Assembly (NCBI GenBank): GCA_964605235.1 | Contig: CAZSBB010000001.1 | Location: forward strand, 279,493 to 343,492 | Reading direction: 5' to 3' | Origin: CAZSBB01 sp964605235 | Lineage (GTDB): Bacteria; Planctomycetota; Phycisphaerae; Phycisphaerales; Phycisphaeraceae | DNA: 64,000 nucleotides | Shown here: in pieces, positions 15,830 through 24,170 of the stretch | Layout of the letters: each line of letters begins with the position of its first letter | How positions within the stretch are numbered: position 1 is the first letter of the stretch | Translations under genes and position numbers: made by a program | The notes under the pieces: model-generated | What the model saw: the letters and a program-made list of their open reading frames with translations, nothing else | Databases searched by the model: none | What the model was told of the DNA's origin: nothing

Positions 15830-17608
15830 TCAGAATTGCCCGGCGGTGAACTTGCGCCGCAGCCTGGAACGCAACCAGACCGCGGAGATGTTAAGACTCG
15901 CCACAATGGCGATCAACAACAATGTCGTGGTGTAGACCATGGGCTTGGCGGCCTCGGAGTTCTGGCTCTGGAAGCCCAGGTCGTAAATGTGAAAGCCCAG
16001 GTGCATGAAGCTGCGGTTGATGCCGAACTGCTCGGAAGGCGAGGCGGAGAACGGCAGTTCCGGCGCCAGCTTGACGGCGCCCACGAGCATGAGCGGCGCG
16101 ACTTCGCCGGCGCCGCGCGCCATGGCGAGGATGGCGCCGGTCATCACGCCGGGCATGGCGCGGGGCAGGACGATGCGTTTGATGGTCTGCCACTTGCTGG
16201 CGCCGCAGGCGTAGGAGCCTTCGCGCATGGAGTTGGGCACGGCGGCGAGGGCTTCCTCGGTGGCGACGATGACCACGGGCAAGGTGAGCAGCGCCAGGGT
16301 GAAGCTCGCCCAGACCAGGGCGCCTTTGCCGAAGGTCGGGTTGCCTTCACTGAGCTTGGCTTGGAAGAAGAGGCCGTCGATGCCGCCGCCGATGATGTAG
16401 CAGAAGAAGCCCAGGCCGAACACCCCGAAGACGATGCTGGGCACGCCGGCGAGGTTGTTGATGGCGATGCGGACGGCGGAAATGATCGGTCCGGCTTTGG
16501 CGTACTCGCGCAGGTACAACGCCGCCAGCACGCCGAACGGCACCACCAGCAGACACATGATCAGGGTCATCAGCACGGTGCCGAAGATCGCCGGCCAGAC
16601 GCCGCCTTCGCTGTTGGCTTCCCGCGGCTCGCTGAACAGGAATTCGCCCCACCGCCCCAGGAACACGCCCAGCTGCGCCGGGAGCGAATGCGCCACCTGA
16701 TTGGCGGGATAGGCGCGGACGATTTCCGCCAGCGGCAGTTCGACGTCTTTGCCCTGGGCGGTGGCAAACACCAGTTGGTAGCGGTCGTTCTCCTGGTTCA
16801 GCGTGTTGATCTGCTGGCGAATGGCGTCGAATTCCTGTTCGCCTTTGGTCTTGACCTGCTCGTAATGGGCTTGCGCCTGCCCATAGCGCGGCGCGTGTTT
16901 GCCGTAGTCCAGTTCCGCCTGCCGCATGCGCAGGCGGGCGGTTTCGATTTCGCTGTTGACGTCGCCCGTTTCGTGAATTTCCAGCCCCCGGCGTTCTTCC
17001 CAACGCGCGCGCACGGCGCCATGATGTTCCTGGTACAGCTTCCACGCGGCTTCGGGGCCCTCGGCGACGACCTGGCCATCGAGCTTGAAAGCCTTGGGAA
17101 TGCCGTAGAACCGGCCCCAGGACAGGCGTTCGACCAGCACCGCCCACTGCGGCAGGCTGCGGGTTTCGACCTCGTAATCACTGACCCAGCGGAAGTGGTC
17201 GCCGGTGAGATCGTAGTTGCCGATGCGAACCAGGTGACGCCGGGTCTGTCCCAGCGCGTCGAAGCCGGAGTTGGCGGCGGTGGCGGCAGCGCCTTGCAGG
17301 GCGGTGAGTTTTTCCGCCGAGAGGGTGAACCATTCGTCGCGGGTGATTTCGCCCATGACCTGGGAGCCGTCGTGCAGGGTCATCTGCACGATCGGACGGG
17401 GCCAGAAGGTGGCGCCGCCCTGACAGAGCACCAGCAGCATCAGGCCGATGATCATCACCAAAGCAATCGCCAGCATGCCGCCGGTGAGCCAGAGCATCGG
17501 TTCGCCGTTGGCCAGCAGGGTGGGCCGGGAAACGCGGGTGCGTTTGCGGGCGGTGGCGGTGGGCCGCGGGGGTGCGACGCGCGGCGGGGTGGTGGAGAGC
17601 GTGGTCAT
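15830..17608 (-). CDS. pstA: phosphate ABC transporter permease PstA, with large insertion
   Basis: 592 residues, about twice the usual PstA length of near 290. One helix at about 37-62 is followed by a long soluble segment to about residue 335, containing a coiled-coil stretch (ARLRMRQAELDY to QQINTLNQ), then a normal permease domain from about 340 with the EAA loop EEALAAVPNSMREGSYACGASKW. It forms the phosphate channel with PstC. Its ATG overlaps the pstC stop by 4 nt, so translation is probably coupled. Enlarged PstA/PstC pairs are known in other bacteria such as pseudomonads; the role of the soluble part is unknown. Confidence 0.93.
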   Translation of the reverse strand: MTTLSTTPPRVAPPRPTATARKRTRVSRPTLLANGEPMLWLTGGMLAIALVMIIGLMLLVLCQGGATFWPRPIVQMTLHDGSQVMGEITRDEWFTLSAEKLTALQGAAATAANSGFDALGQTRRHLVRIGNYDLTGDHFRWVSDYEVETRSLPQWAVLVERLSWGRFYGIPKAFKLDGQVVAEGPEAAWKLYQEHHGAVRARWEERRGLEIHETGDVNSEIETARLRMRQAELDYGKHAPRYGQAQAHYEQVKTKGEQEFDAIRQQINTLNQENDRYQLVFATAQGKDVELPLAEIVRAYPANQVAHSLPAQLGVFLGRWGEFLFSEPREANSEGGVWPAIFGTVLMTLIMCLLVVPFGVLAALYLREYAKAGPIISAVRIAINNLAGVPSIVFGVFGLGFFCYIIGGGIDGLFFQAKLSEGNPTFGKGALVWASFTLALLTLPVVIVATEEALAAVPNSMREGSYACGASKWQTIKRIVLPRAMPGVMTGAILAMARGAGEVAPLMLVGAVKLAPELPFSASPSEQFGINRSFMHLGFHIYDLGFQSQNSEAAKPMVYTTTLLLIAIVASLNISAVWLRSRLRRKFTAGQF

Positions 17609-20223
17609 AGCTGGATCGCCTTCTTGCGGAAGCGCTGGCGCACGCTTTCAGCCATGGTGTTGAGCACAAACGTCATGATGAACAGCACCAGCGCCGCCAG
17701 GTAGAGCGTGCGGTAGTGGGTGGAGTCTTTGACCGCTTCGGGCAATTCCACGGCAATGTTCGCCGAGAGGGTGCGGAAGCCGTTGAAGATGTTCAGATCC
17801 AGCACGGGGGTGTTGCCCGCCGCCATGAGCACGATCATGGTTTCGCCCACCGCTCGGCCCAGGCCGATCATCATCGCGCTGAACAGGCCGCTCATCGCGG
17901 TGGGAATGATGATGCGCACCGCGGTCTGCCAGGGAGTCGCCCCGGCGCCCAGCGAAGCGGAGCGCAGATGCTGGGGCACGGTGGAGAGCGCGTCCTCGGC
18001 GATGGTGTAAATGATGGGAATGATGGCGAAGCCCATGATGAAGCCGACCACCAGGGCGTTGCGTTGCACGTAGGTGCCCACGAAGCTGCCGCGCAGGTCG
18101 ATGCCCGCGGCGTTGAGCGCCCCGGCGAGCAGCGCCGAGAGCAGCGCCGTCGCCAGCAGGGCGAGCAGGAACTTGCCGCCGTCGAGCAGCGCCAGCGGGG
18201 TGCGGGTCAGGCCTTCGGTGTGCTCGCGCATGAAGGGGTTGAGGAACCAGCTGATCAACAGGGCGACCAGGATCGCCACCAGCGGCAGCAGGAAGAGGAA
18301 CCACCCGCCGAAGCTGCTGCCAAAGCGTTCACTGTTGCGGTTGGCGTCGAGCCAGAGGCGGAAGTCGCCGGCGAACAGGTAGTGCTCCATGGCGGGGCCG
18401 GCGAACTTCGCCACCAGCAGCGCCGTGGGCAGCACCAGCAGGATGAAGATGAAGCGCCACTGCGCCAGCCGAATGCTCACGTGCTGGGGCAGCAGCTGCC
18501 AGAGGTACGCGCCGATGAGAAACACCAGCGGCAGGCAGTAGAACAGGGCGATGACGGCGGGGATGATGTTCTCGACGAACGGCGCCACCACCAGCCCCGC
18601 GAGAAAGCCCAGCACGACCGAGGGCAGGCTCGCCATCATTTCGATGGTGGGCTTGACCCGCGCCTTGACGCGCGGATGCATGAACTCGCTGGTGTACACC
18701 GCCGCCAGCAGGGCGATGGGCACGCCAAACAGCAGGGAGTAAATGGTGGCTTTGATGGTGCCGAAGATCAGCGGATACAGGCCGAATTTTTCTTCAAAGT
18801 CATCGGTGCCGCCGGTGGATTGCCAGACATGCGCCGGAGCCGGGGCGGATTCATACCAGATCGGCTGGAAGAGGGCGCCAAAGGTGGCGGCGGGATGGCC
18901 CGGGTCCAGGTGCCAGGTCATGAGCTGGCCCCCCGCGGCGGCGATCAAGCCATCGGCTTTGGGCGCGATCGCCAGTTGTTCCACCGTCGCCTGGCCCTCG
19001 AGTTTGAGGTCCGCCACGCGCTTGCCGCTGGTGGCGTGGACCATGTGCACCGTGCCGTCGGACAAGCCGAACGCCAGCATGCGCCCGCGCGAGGAAGGCG
19101 CGATGGTGGTCACCGCCGCGCCCTGCCCTTCGTAAAGCCGGGCGGCGTTGACCAGCGTGGCGCCGTCGGGCGTGCCCACGGCATCGTCGGGCCGAATCAG
19201 AAACCAGATGTCCAGATTCCCCTGCGAATCGCCGACCACCAGCGTGGCTTTGCCCAGCAGAAAGCCGACGGCGGTGAGCTGGGCGTCCGGCTGGGTTACG
19301 ACCCGCAGTTCCTCCACCAACCGGGTGCTCTTGAGCGAGCGCACGTCGTAGCGCTGCAGCAGGCCGTCGCGCCACAGCGCCAGCACGTTGTCGCCCAGCC
19401 CGGTGAGTTTGAGGTAATCGGGTTTGCCCCTCCCGGCGGGCGGCTCGTAGGCGATCTGCTGTTTGCTGACGGTGGTGGTGACTTTGCCGGTGAGGATGTT
19501 GCGGCGTTGGCGCAGCTCCTCGATGAACAGTTCGCCGTCCTGATGCAGCGCGACCAGTCGGGTGGCGGTGGGCGAGACGGAGTGGTCAATGCAGACAATC
19601 GGCGTGGTGGAGCCGGTCTCCACTGGTTCGCCCAGGCTCACGTCCAAGCTGACATAGCGGAACTGGTCCTCGGCAATGCGTTCAAACAAACCCGGCTGGC
19701 CGCGGTACTGGGCGGTGGTGCTCTGGCCCAGTTCCAGGGCGATGGCTTCGGCGGGCACTTCGTCGGGCGACAGGAAGAGGAGACCGAAGCCGATGCGCAC
19801 CAGCCGCGCCGAGCCATCGGCAAACCCGAAGGCGGCGTCAGTCAAGCCGGGGCTGAAAGACCAGGCGGTGGGCTTGACGCCGGCGTCGAACAAGGGGCGT
19901 TCGCTCAGGACCTGGCCATCGCTGAGGCGGAAAAGGCGGAGGGTGGCGTCGTCGAAAAGGGTCCAGGCGAGTTGGCGCGACTCATCACTTTCCACGAACA
20001 CCGGACGCCGGGTCTGCCAGGGGGCGGCAATGGTCTGGGCGTCGGATACGCGGGCGGGCAGGAAGAGCGGATAGACCACCCAGAACAGGAATGCCGCCAC
20101 CAGCAGCACGGACCCGATGGTGCCGATGCCGCCGAGGGTGATGATCCAGCGGGAGGAGAAGTCCGCCCAGGCAATGGCGCGGGAAGTCTGCCGCTGTCGT
20201 CGTCTGCCGGTAAAGCCAGCCAT
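17605..20223 (-). CDS. pstC: phosphate ABC transporter permease PstC with extracytoplasmic propeller-like domain
   Basis: 872 residues against about 300 for ordinary PstC. After a helix at about 26-55 comes a soluble region to about residue 480 made of WD40/quinoprotein-like repeats (RLFRLSDGQVLSE, FGFADGSARLVRI, GDSQGNLDIWFLI, FGLSDGTVHMVHATSGKRVADL), which I read as a beta-propeller outside the membrane. The permease part follows, with FGTIKATIYSLLFGVPIALLAA and the EAA-type loop EDALSTVPQHLRSASLGAGATPW. It is preceded by a terminator-like hairpin (20266-20299) that separates it from pstS and overlaps pstA by 4 nt. Confidence 0.93.
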   Translation of the reverse strand: MAGFTGRRRQRQTSRAIAWADFSSRWIITLGGIGTIGSVLLVAAFLFWVVYPLFLPARVSDAQTIAAPWQTRRPVFVESDESRQLAWTLFDDATLRLFRLSDGQVLSERPLFDAGVKPTAWSFSPGLTDAAFGFADGSARLVRIGFGLLFLSPDEVPAEAIALELGQSTTAQYRGQPGLFERIAEDQFRYVSLDVSLGEPVETGSTTPIVCIDHSVSPTATRLVALHQDGELFIEELRQRRNILTGKVTTTVSKQQIAYEPPAGRGKPDYLKLTGLGDNVLALWRDGLLQRYDVRSLKSTRLVEELRVVTQPDAQLTAVGFLLGKATLVVGDSQGNLDIWFLIRPDDAVGTPDGATLVNAARLYEGQGAAVTTIAPSSRGRMLAFGLSDGTVHMVHATSGKRVADLKLEGQATVEQLAIAPKADGLIAAAGGQLMTWHLDPGHPAATFGALFQPIWYESAPAPAHVWQSTGGTDDFEEKFGLYPLIFGTIKATIYSLLFGVPIALLAAVYTSEFMHPRVKARVKPTIEMMASLPSVVLGFLAGLVVAPFVENIIPAVIALFYCLPLVFLIGAYLWQLLPQHVSIRLAQWRFIFILLVLPTALLVAKFAGPAMEHYLFAGDFRLWLDANRNSERFGSSFGGWFLFLLPLVAILVALLISWFLNPFMREHTEGLTRTPLALLDGGKFLLALLATALLSALLAGALNAAGIDLRGSFVGTYVQRNALVVGFIMGFAIIPIIYTIAEDALSTVPQHLRSASLGAGATPWQTAVRIIIPTAMSGLFSAMMIGLGRAVGETMIVLMAAGNTPVLDLNIFNGFRTLSANIAVELPEAVKDSTHYRTLYLAALVLFIMTFVLNTMAESVRQRFRKKAIQL

Positions 20224-20265
20224 GCGTCGATCCCGTCTCGCCGGGGATGAGGAAGAGCCCGGTCA

Positions 20266-20299
20266 CAAAAAGCGGGTGACGGCGGTCAAGCCGTCACCC
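20266..20299 (-). terminator. intra-operon terminator/attenuator between pstS and pstC
   Basis: On the minus strand a perfect 10-bp stem GGGTGACGGC / GCCGTCACCC with a 6-nt loop is followed by GC and five T. Partial read-through would give much more PstS than membrane components, a common stoichiometric control in binding-protein transporters. Confidence 0.75.
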
Positions 20300-20368
20300 A
20301 CGATGTTTGGCCAGAGGCCGGAGCCCAGCCGCACGTTTGGCGGCGCAGCTCAGCGGTCCGTGGTCGCG

Positions 20369-21355
20369 TTATTTGATGCCCATGCCGTCAAGGGTTTCCT
20401 TGGCGATGGTGGCGGTGATGGGGAAGTAGCCGTCCTTCACCACATCGGTCTGGCCCTGCTTGCTGAAGATGTACTTGATGAACTCGCGGCGGAGGGGATC
20501 CAGCTGTTCGCCGGGCTTGGCGTTGACGTAGATGAAGAGGAAGCGCGCCAGCGGGTACTCGCCGGTGTAGGCGTACTCGGGGGTGGCGGGGATGAACGGA
20601 TCGCCGTCTTTGTTCGCCAGGGGCAGAGCGTGGACGTCGGCGGTCTTGTAGCCGATGCCGGAGTAGCCCATGCCGTACTTGTCGGTGGCGACGCCCTGCA
20701 CCACGGAGCTGGAGCCGGGCTGTTCCTTGACCGAGTCCTTGTAGTCACCCTTGAACAGGGCGTGTTCCTTGAAGTAGCCGTAGGTGCCGCTGGCGCTGTT
20801 GCGGCCGTAGAGGCTGATGGGCTGACCCGCCCACGCGCCGGTCAGGCCGGCCTGGCCCCACTTGGTGATGTCTTCCTTGGCGCCGCCCTTGCGGGTGCTG
20901 GAGAAGATGGCGTCAACCTGCTGCAGGCTCAGACCCTTGAGGGGGTTGTCCTTGTGCACGTAGACGGCAAGCATGTCGATGGAGGTGGGCAGCGCGGTGG
21001 GCTTGTAGCCGTACTTCTTCTCGAACTCGTCAACTTCCTTGTCCTTCATCGAACGGGACATCGGGCCGAAGTTGCTGGTGCCGGCGATCAGCGCGGGGGG
21101 CGCGGTGCTCGAACCCTTGCCTTCGATTTCGATCTTGACGTTGGGGTACATCTTGAGGAAGCCCTCAGACCACAGCGTCATCAGATTGTTGAGGGTGTCG
21201 GAGCCAACGCTCTTGATGGTGCCGGTCACGCCCTGCACCGGGGTGTACTCGGGCAGTGCGGGATCAACCTGCACCTGCGCCTTGGCGACGTTGGTGAACA
21301 TCGAGACCGCACTCACAACGGCGGCCGTCCAAACCAGCAAACGGAACTTTAACAT
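20369..21355 (-). CDS. pstS: phosphate-binding protein PstS
   Basis: 328 residues with a signal peptide ending near AKA/Q (about residue 26). The phosphate-binding loops are clear: TIKSVGSDTLNNLM, GKGSSTAPPALIAGTSNFGPMSR, and GRNSASGTYGYFKEHAL. It captures phosphate outside the inner membrane and delivers it to PstC/PstA. ATG at 21355 has AAAGGA about 8 nt upstream. It is first in the operon; possible Pho-box-like repeats lie 65-95 nt upstream of the start. Protein size is normal. Confidence 0.95.
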   Translation of the reverse strand: MLKFRLLVWTAAVVSAVSMFTNVAKAQVQVDPALPEYTPVQGVTGTIKSVGSDTLNNLMTLWSEGFLKMYPNVKIEIEGKGSSTAPPALIAGTSNFGPMSRSMKDKEVDEFEKKYGYKPTALPTSIDMLAVYVHKDNPLKGLSLQQVDAIFSSTRKGGAKEDITKWGQAGLTGAWAGQPISLYGRNSASGTYGYFKEHALFKGDYKDSVKEQPGSSSVVQGVATDKYGMGYSGIGYKTADVHALPLANKDGDPFIPATPEYAYTGEYPLARFLFIYVNAKPGEQLDPLRREFIKYIFSKQGQTDVVKDGYFPITATIAKETLDGMGIK

Positions 21356-21767
21356 TTCGCTAATCCTTTCTGTGGGGATATTCCCTTACTTGCTTCGTGC
21401 CACGATCGAACGGCAGCAAGTTAGACCCGATGTGTTAGCGTTCTGTGAGCGCCCTATGAATAGCTGGTGAAAGCGCCGACGTCCGCCGCGCTCACGCCGG
21501 CTCGCCCCCACTCCGTCCGGTGCGCCACACAACGTGGGTGACGCCATTCGGGTTGAACAAGGGTCAGCAACCGCGCCCCCTTGCGCCGCAGCTACGCCGA
21601 ACTGCTGGATACGGTCCATCCCCCGCCGCCGGGCCGCGAACGCCAGCGTGCCGAATCGTTTTGTTGATGGTCTTTTGCTTGACGAACCCCGACTTTTGCC
21701 GATCATGCCGGGGAAGGGCGCATGGGCTGCGCCCCGGCGGAATCACCCACACAAAGGAAACTGGCTC
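21356..21767. other. 412-bp divergent intergenic region pstS / small membrane protein
   Basis: Apart from the Pho-box-like repeats near pstS I see no RNA gene or conserved ORF. Short reading frames on both strands here have no family-like features. Confidence 0.5.
21420..21449 (-). promoter_or_regulatory. possible Pho-box-like direct repeats upstream of pstS
   Basis: On the minus strand CTCACA and CTAACA occur exactly 11 bp apart (21444-21449, 21433-21438), followed by TCTAAC at 21420-21425. Phase and sequence are compatible with PhoB/PhoP-type binding repeats, but the match to the classical CTGTCAT unit is poor. Confidence 0.3.
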
Positions 21768-22067
21768 ATGAGCGCACCACAAACCACCGGCAAATCCAAC
21801 ACCCAGACGTTGGGGGTGGGCATCCTGGTCATCATCTGGATTACCTCCATTTTCATCATCGTGGTGCTCAACGACATTCGCAATGAGCTGCGCACCATCA
21901 AGGAACGCTCGCAGAGTGTGGTCAGCCAGATCGCGCAACTGTCGCCCGGCAGCTATCAGATCATGGATAAGGATGGCGCGGTGGTGGTCTACCAGATTCA
22001 GCGCATCCCCGAGCCGGAAATCCCCGCAGACGACATGGAAACCGCCGGCACCACCACAACCCCGTAA
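21768..22067 (+). CDS. small single-pass membrane protein, function unknown
   Basis: 99 residues. A short polar N-terminus (SAPQTTGKSNTQTLG) precedes one strong transmembrane helix (VGILVIIWITSIFIIVVL, about 16-34), then an amphipathic segment NDIRNELRTIKERSQSVVSQIAQL that may form a coiled coil, and a Pro/Glu/Thr tail. AAAGGA lies about 9 nt before the ATG at 21768. I do not recognise a family. It ends in a C-rich repeat and a strong terminator, so it appears to be its own transcription unit, divergent from pstS. Confidence 0.65.
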   Translation: MSAPQTTGKSNTQTLGVGILVIIWITSIFIIVVLNDIRNELRTIKERSQSVVSQIAQLSPGSYQIMDKDGAVVVYQIQRIPEPEIPADDMETAGTTTTP

Positions 22068-22068
22068 T

Positions 22069-22108
22069 CCCCCCGGAAATCCCGGATTCTTCCGAGATTC
22101 TTCGGAAG
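22069..22108. repeat. CCCCCCGGAA-type repeat
   Basis: Starts 2 nt after the stop of the small membrane protein and contains CCCCCCGGAAATCCCGG followed by TTCCGAGATTCTTCGGAA, an imperfect hairpin. Related to 2377-2465. Confidence 0.5.
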
Positions 22109-22133
22109 TCGGCCGCACACAACGTGCTGAAAC

Positions 22134-22179
22134 GAAAAAAGGAACCCTCGTCCTCACCCAGGTCGAGGGTTCCCTTTTT
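22134..22179. terminator. bidirectional Rho-independent terminator
   Basis: Stem GGAACCCTCG / CGAGGGTTCC (22141-22150 and 22164-22173) with six A on the left and five T on the right, so it can terminate in both directions. It serves the small membrane protein gene on the plus strand. Confidence 0.85.
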
Positions 22180-22499
22180 CATTTACCCCGTCAGGACTCG
22201 GAACCAGGATATCCGCCGGTGCGGTATACCCTTGTTCGCCCAAGCGAAAAGAATTTTAACTCGGCGTGCGCTGGAAAGGAAGATTGAATCTGGCAATTTG
22301 TGCTTGATTTATCGCGGCGATAAAAAACAGCATATCTATAACCATATATGCCAATATTTTAAGCGCCTGCCCGCTGCGCCGAGCCGCGGCGTCTGTCCCA
22401 AGATATCCCAATCCCAGGATTACCGGATTGCCGTGCGGGTATACCGCTCAATGCCGCACCGGCGAAAAGCCGGCGACAACGAGTCGAGTCGGCAGTCCC
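22180..22499. other. AT-rich gap without a gene
   Basis: About 320 bp between a terminator and the end of the acyl-CoA synthetase gene. The part from about 22230 to 22370 is clearly AT-richer than the window, with TTTATCGC/GCGATAAA as a perfect inverted repeat near 22309 and CATATCTATAACCATATATG. No convincing ORF, tRNA or promoter-gene pair is seen. Confidence 0.5.
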
Positions 22500-24044
22500 C
22501 TACCCTGCGAAAGCCGCTACCACCGCAGGCTTCGTGACTTTCCCCATGGCGTTGCGCGGCAGCTCCGGCAACACGCGCAGCCGCGTCGGACATTTGTAGC
22601 TCGCCAGACGCTGCTTGCACCAGTCGCGCAGTTCCGCCAGTTCCAGTTGTTGCCCGTCGCGCAGCACCACCGCCGCCGCCACGCACTGGCCCCACTGGGC
22701 GTCTTCAAGTCCCACCACCGCCGCCTGATCGATCGCGGGATGTTCGCGCAGGGCTTCTTCCACCTCCAGCGCCGAGACCTTGTAGCCCCCGGTCTTGATG
22801 ATGTCCACGCTCTGTCGGCCGAGGATGCGGTAGTAGCCGTCCTCAAGCACCGCCACATCGCCGGTGCGGAAGTAGCCGTCATCCGTAAACGCCGCGCGGG
22901 TGGCGTCGGGTTTGCCCCAGTACTCCTGAAAGACCGCCGGCCCGCGCACCTGGATTTCGCCAGGGGTGGCGACCTCGCGCGGCTCGACGCCACGCGCCAG
23001 CACCCGGCCCTGGTCATCCACCAGGCGCGCGTCCACCTCCGGCAAAGGTTGCCCGACGGTGCCCGCCCGGCGCTCGCCGGCGTAGGGATTGGACAACCCC
23101 ATGCCGATCTCCGTCATGCCATAGCGTTCGAGCAGCGTTTGCCCGGTCAGCTCGCGCCAGCGCGCCAGCGTGGCGGTGGGCAATGCCGCCGAGCCGCTGA
23201 CCATCAGCCGCAGGGCGCGGGCGCCGGCGCTCCAGCGCTGCTGGGTCGCGGCGTCCGCCTGTTCCCACTGCTTGATCAGCATGGCGTAAATCGTCGGCAC
23301 CGCCATGAACAGCGTCACCCCGCTGCTTTCGCCCAGCAAATCCCACACAGCGGTCGCATCGAACCGGGGCAGCATGCGACAGGTCGCGCCGCTCCATAGC
23401 GCACAGCACATGACATTGACGATGCCGTGAATGTGATGCAGCGGCAGCACGTGCAGGATGTGATCCGTCGGCGCCCACTGCCAGGCTTCCACCAGTGAAC
23501 GCACCTGACCGGCGATGATGGCGTGCGTGGACACCGCGCCCTTGGGCCGGCTGGTGGTGCCGCTGGTGTAGATGATCAGCGCCCGTCGGTTCGCCGCGAC
23601 CTGCGGCAAAGGCAGGTCATCGGCCTGCCGGGCGTACAGCTCCGCCACGCGCAGCAGCGTCCGCCCCGGCGTCTGCGCCACCGCCGCCAACGACGCATGA
23701 TGCGCGTCATCGGCGATCAGCAGCTCAGCGGCGGTGTCGCTGGCGACGTACTCCAACTCCGGCGTCGGATGCTGATGGCAATGCGGCACCGCGATGCCCC
23801 CGGCGCGCCAGATGCCCCATTGCACCGCCACATGGTCGACGCCCGGCGCCGCCAGATACGTCACCCGCGCCTCGGCGAGATCGTCCACGCCGGCGTGACG
23901 CAGCAACGCCCCGGCAATCAACCGGGACTTGTGGTCCAGTGTCTGGTACGTGTGCGCACCGGCCGCATCAATGACCGCAACCCGGTCAGCGAATGCCGCA
24001 GCGCGCAACAGCAGAGGTATCCCCGACTCGGTTTGGTGGCTCAT
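22500..24044 (-). CDS. acyl-CoA synthetase, malonyl-CoA synthetase (MatB/ACSF3)-like
   Basis: 514 residues of the ANL superfamily. Core motifs: the P-loop IIYTSGTTSRPKGAV, LPLHHIHGIVNVM, MVSGSAALP, LLERYGMTEIGMGLSNP, GYFRTGDVA and IIKTGGYKVSALEVEEAL, with the adenylation Lys in the final NAMGKVTK. The HHIHG, SGSAALP and TEIGMGLSNP segments resemble malonyl/methylmalonyl-CoA synthetases, but a medium or long acyl substrate is not excluded. It activates a carboxylate with ATP to an acyl-adenylate and then a CoA thioester. The ATG at 24044 follows TATGCT by 6 nt with no Shine-Dalgarno. Confidence 0.8.
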   Translation of the reverse strand: MSHQTESGIPLLLRAAAFADRVAVIDAAGAHTYQTLDHKSRLIAGALLRHAGVDDLAEARVTYLAAPGVDHVAVQWGIWRAGGIAVPHCHQHPTPELEYVASDTAAELLIADDAHHASLAAVAQTPGRTLLRVAELYARQADDLPLPQVAANRRALIIYTSGTTSRPKGAVSTHAIIAGQVRSLVEAWQWAPTDHILHVLPLHHIHGIVNVMCCALWSGATCRMLPRFDATAVWDLLGESSGVTLFMAVPTIYAMLIKQWEQADAATQQRWSAGARALRLMVSGSAALPTATLARWRELTGQTLLERYGMTEIGMGLSNPYAGERRAGTVGQPLPEVDARLVDDQGRVLARGVEPREVATPGEIQVRGPAVFQEYWGKPDATRAAFTDDGYFRTGDVAVLEDGYYRILGRQSVDIIKTGGYKVSALEVEEALREHPAIDQAAVVGLEDAQWGQCVAAAVVLRDGQQLELAELRDWCKQRLASYKCPTRLRVLPELPRNAMGKVTKPAVVAAFAG

Positions 24045-24050
24045 GCCCGC

Positions 24051-24056
24051 AGCATA
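24051..24056 (-). promoter_or_regulatory. -10 element TATGCT, predicted leaderless start
   Basis: TATGCT on the minus strand ends 6 nt before the ATG of the acyl-CoA synthetase. No clear -35. Confidence 0.35.
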
Positions 24057-24170
24057 ACGAAGGCCAGGCGCACCGTTCCATCGGCCGGCGCACCTTGGTT
24101 AGCGCGGGAAAGCCGTTGCCTCAGCAGCAGGGAAACGCTCGGAACCACCAAGACGATCACACGGCAGGAA

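Noticed and set aside
15506..20250. Very long plus-strand ORFs (732 and 844 codons) opposite pstB-pstC
   Set aside because: They mirror the permease genes, are His/Gln/Gly-rich and have no family signature; the minus strand encodes a complete pst operon.
22180..22260. tRNA-like segment after the terminator
   Set aside because: No cloverleaf, T-loop GTTCRA in the right place or acceptor pairing could be built. No tRNA gene was recognised anywhere in the window.
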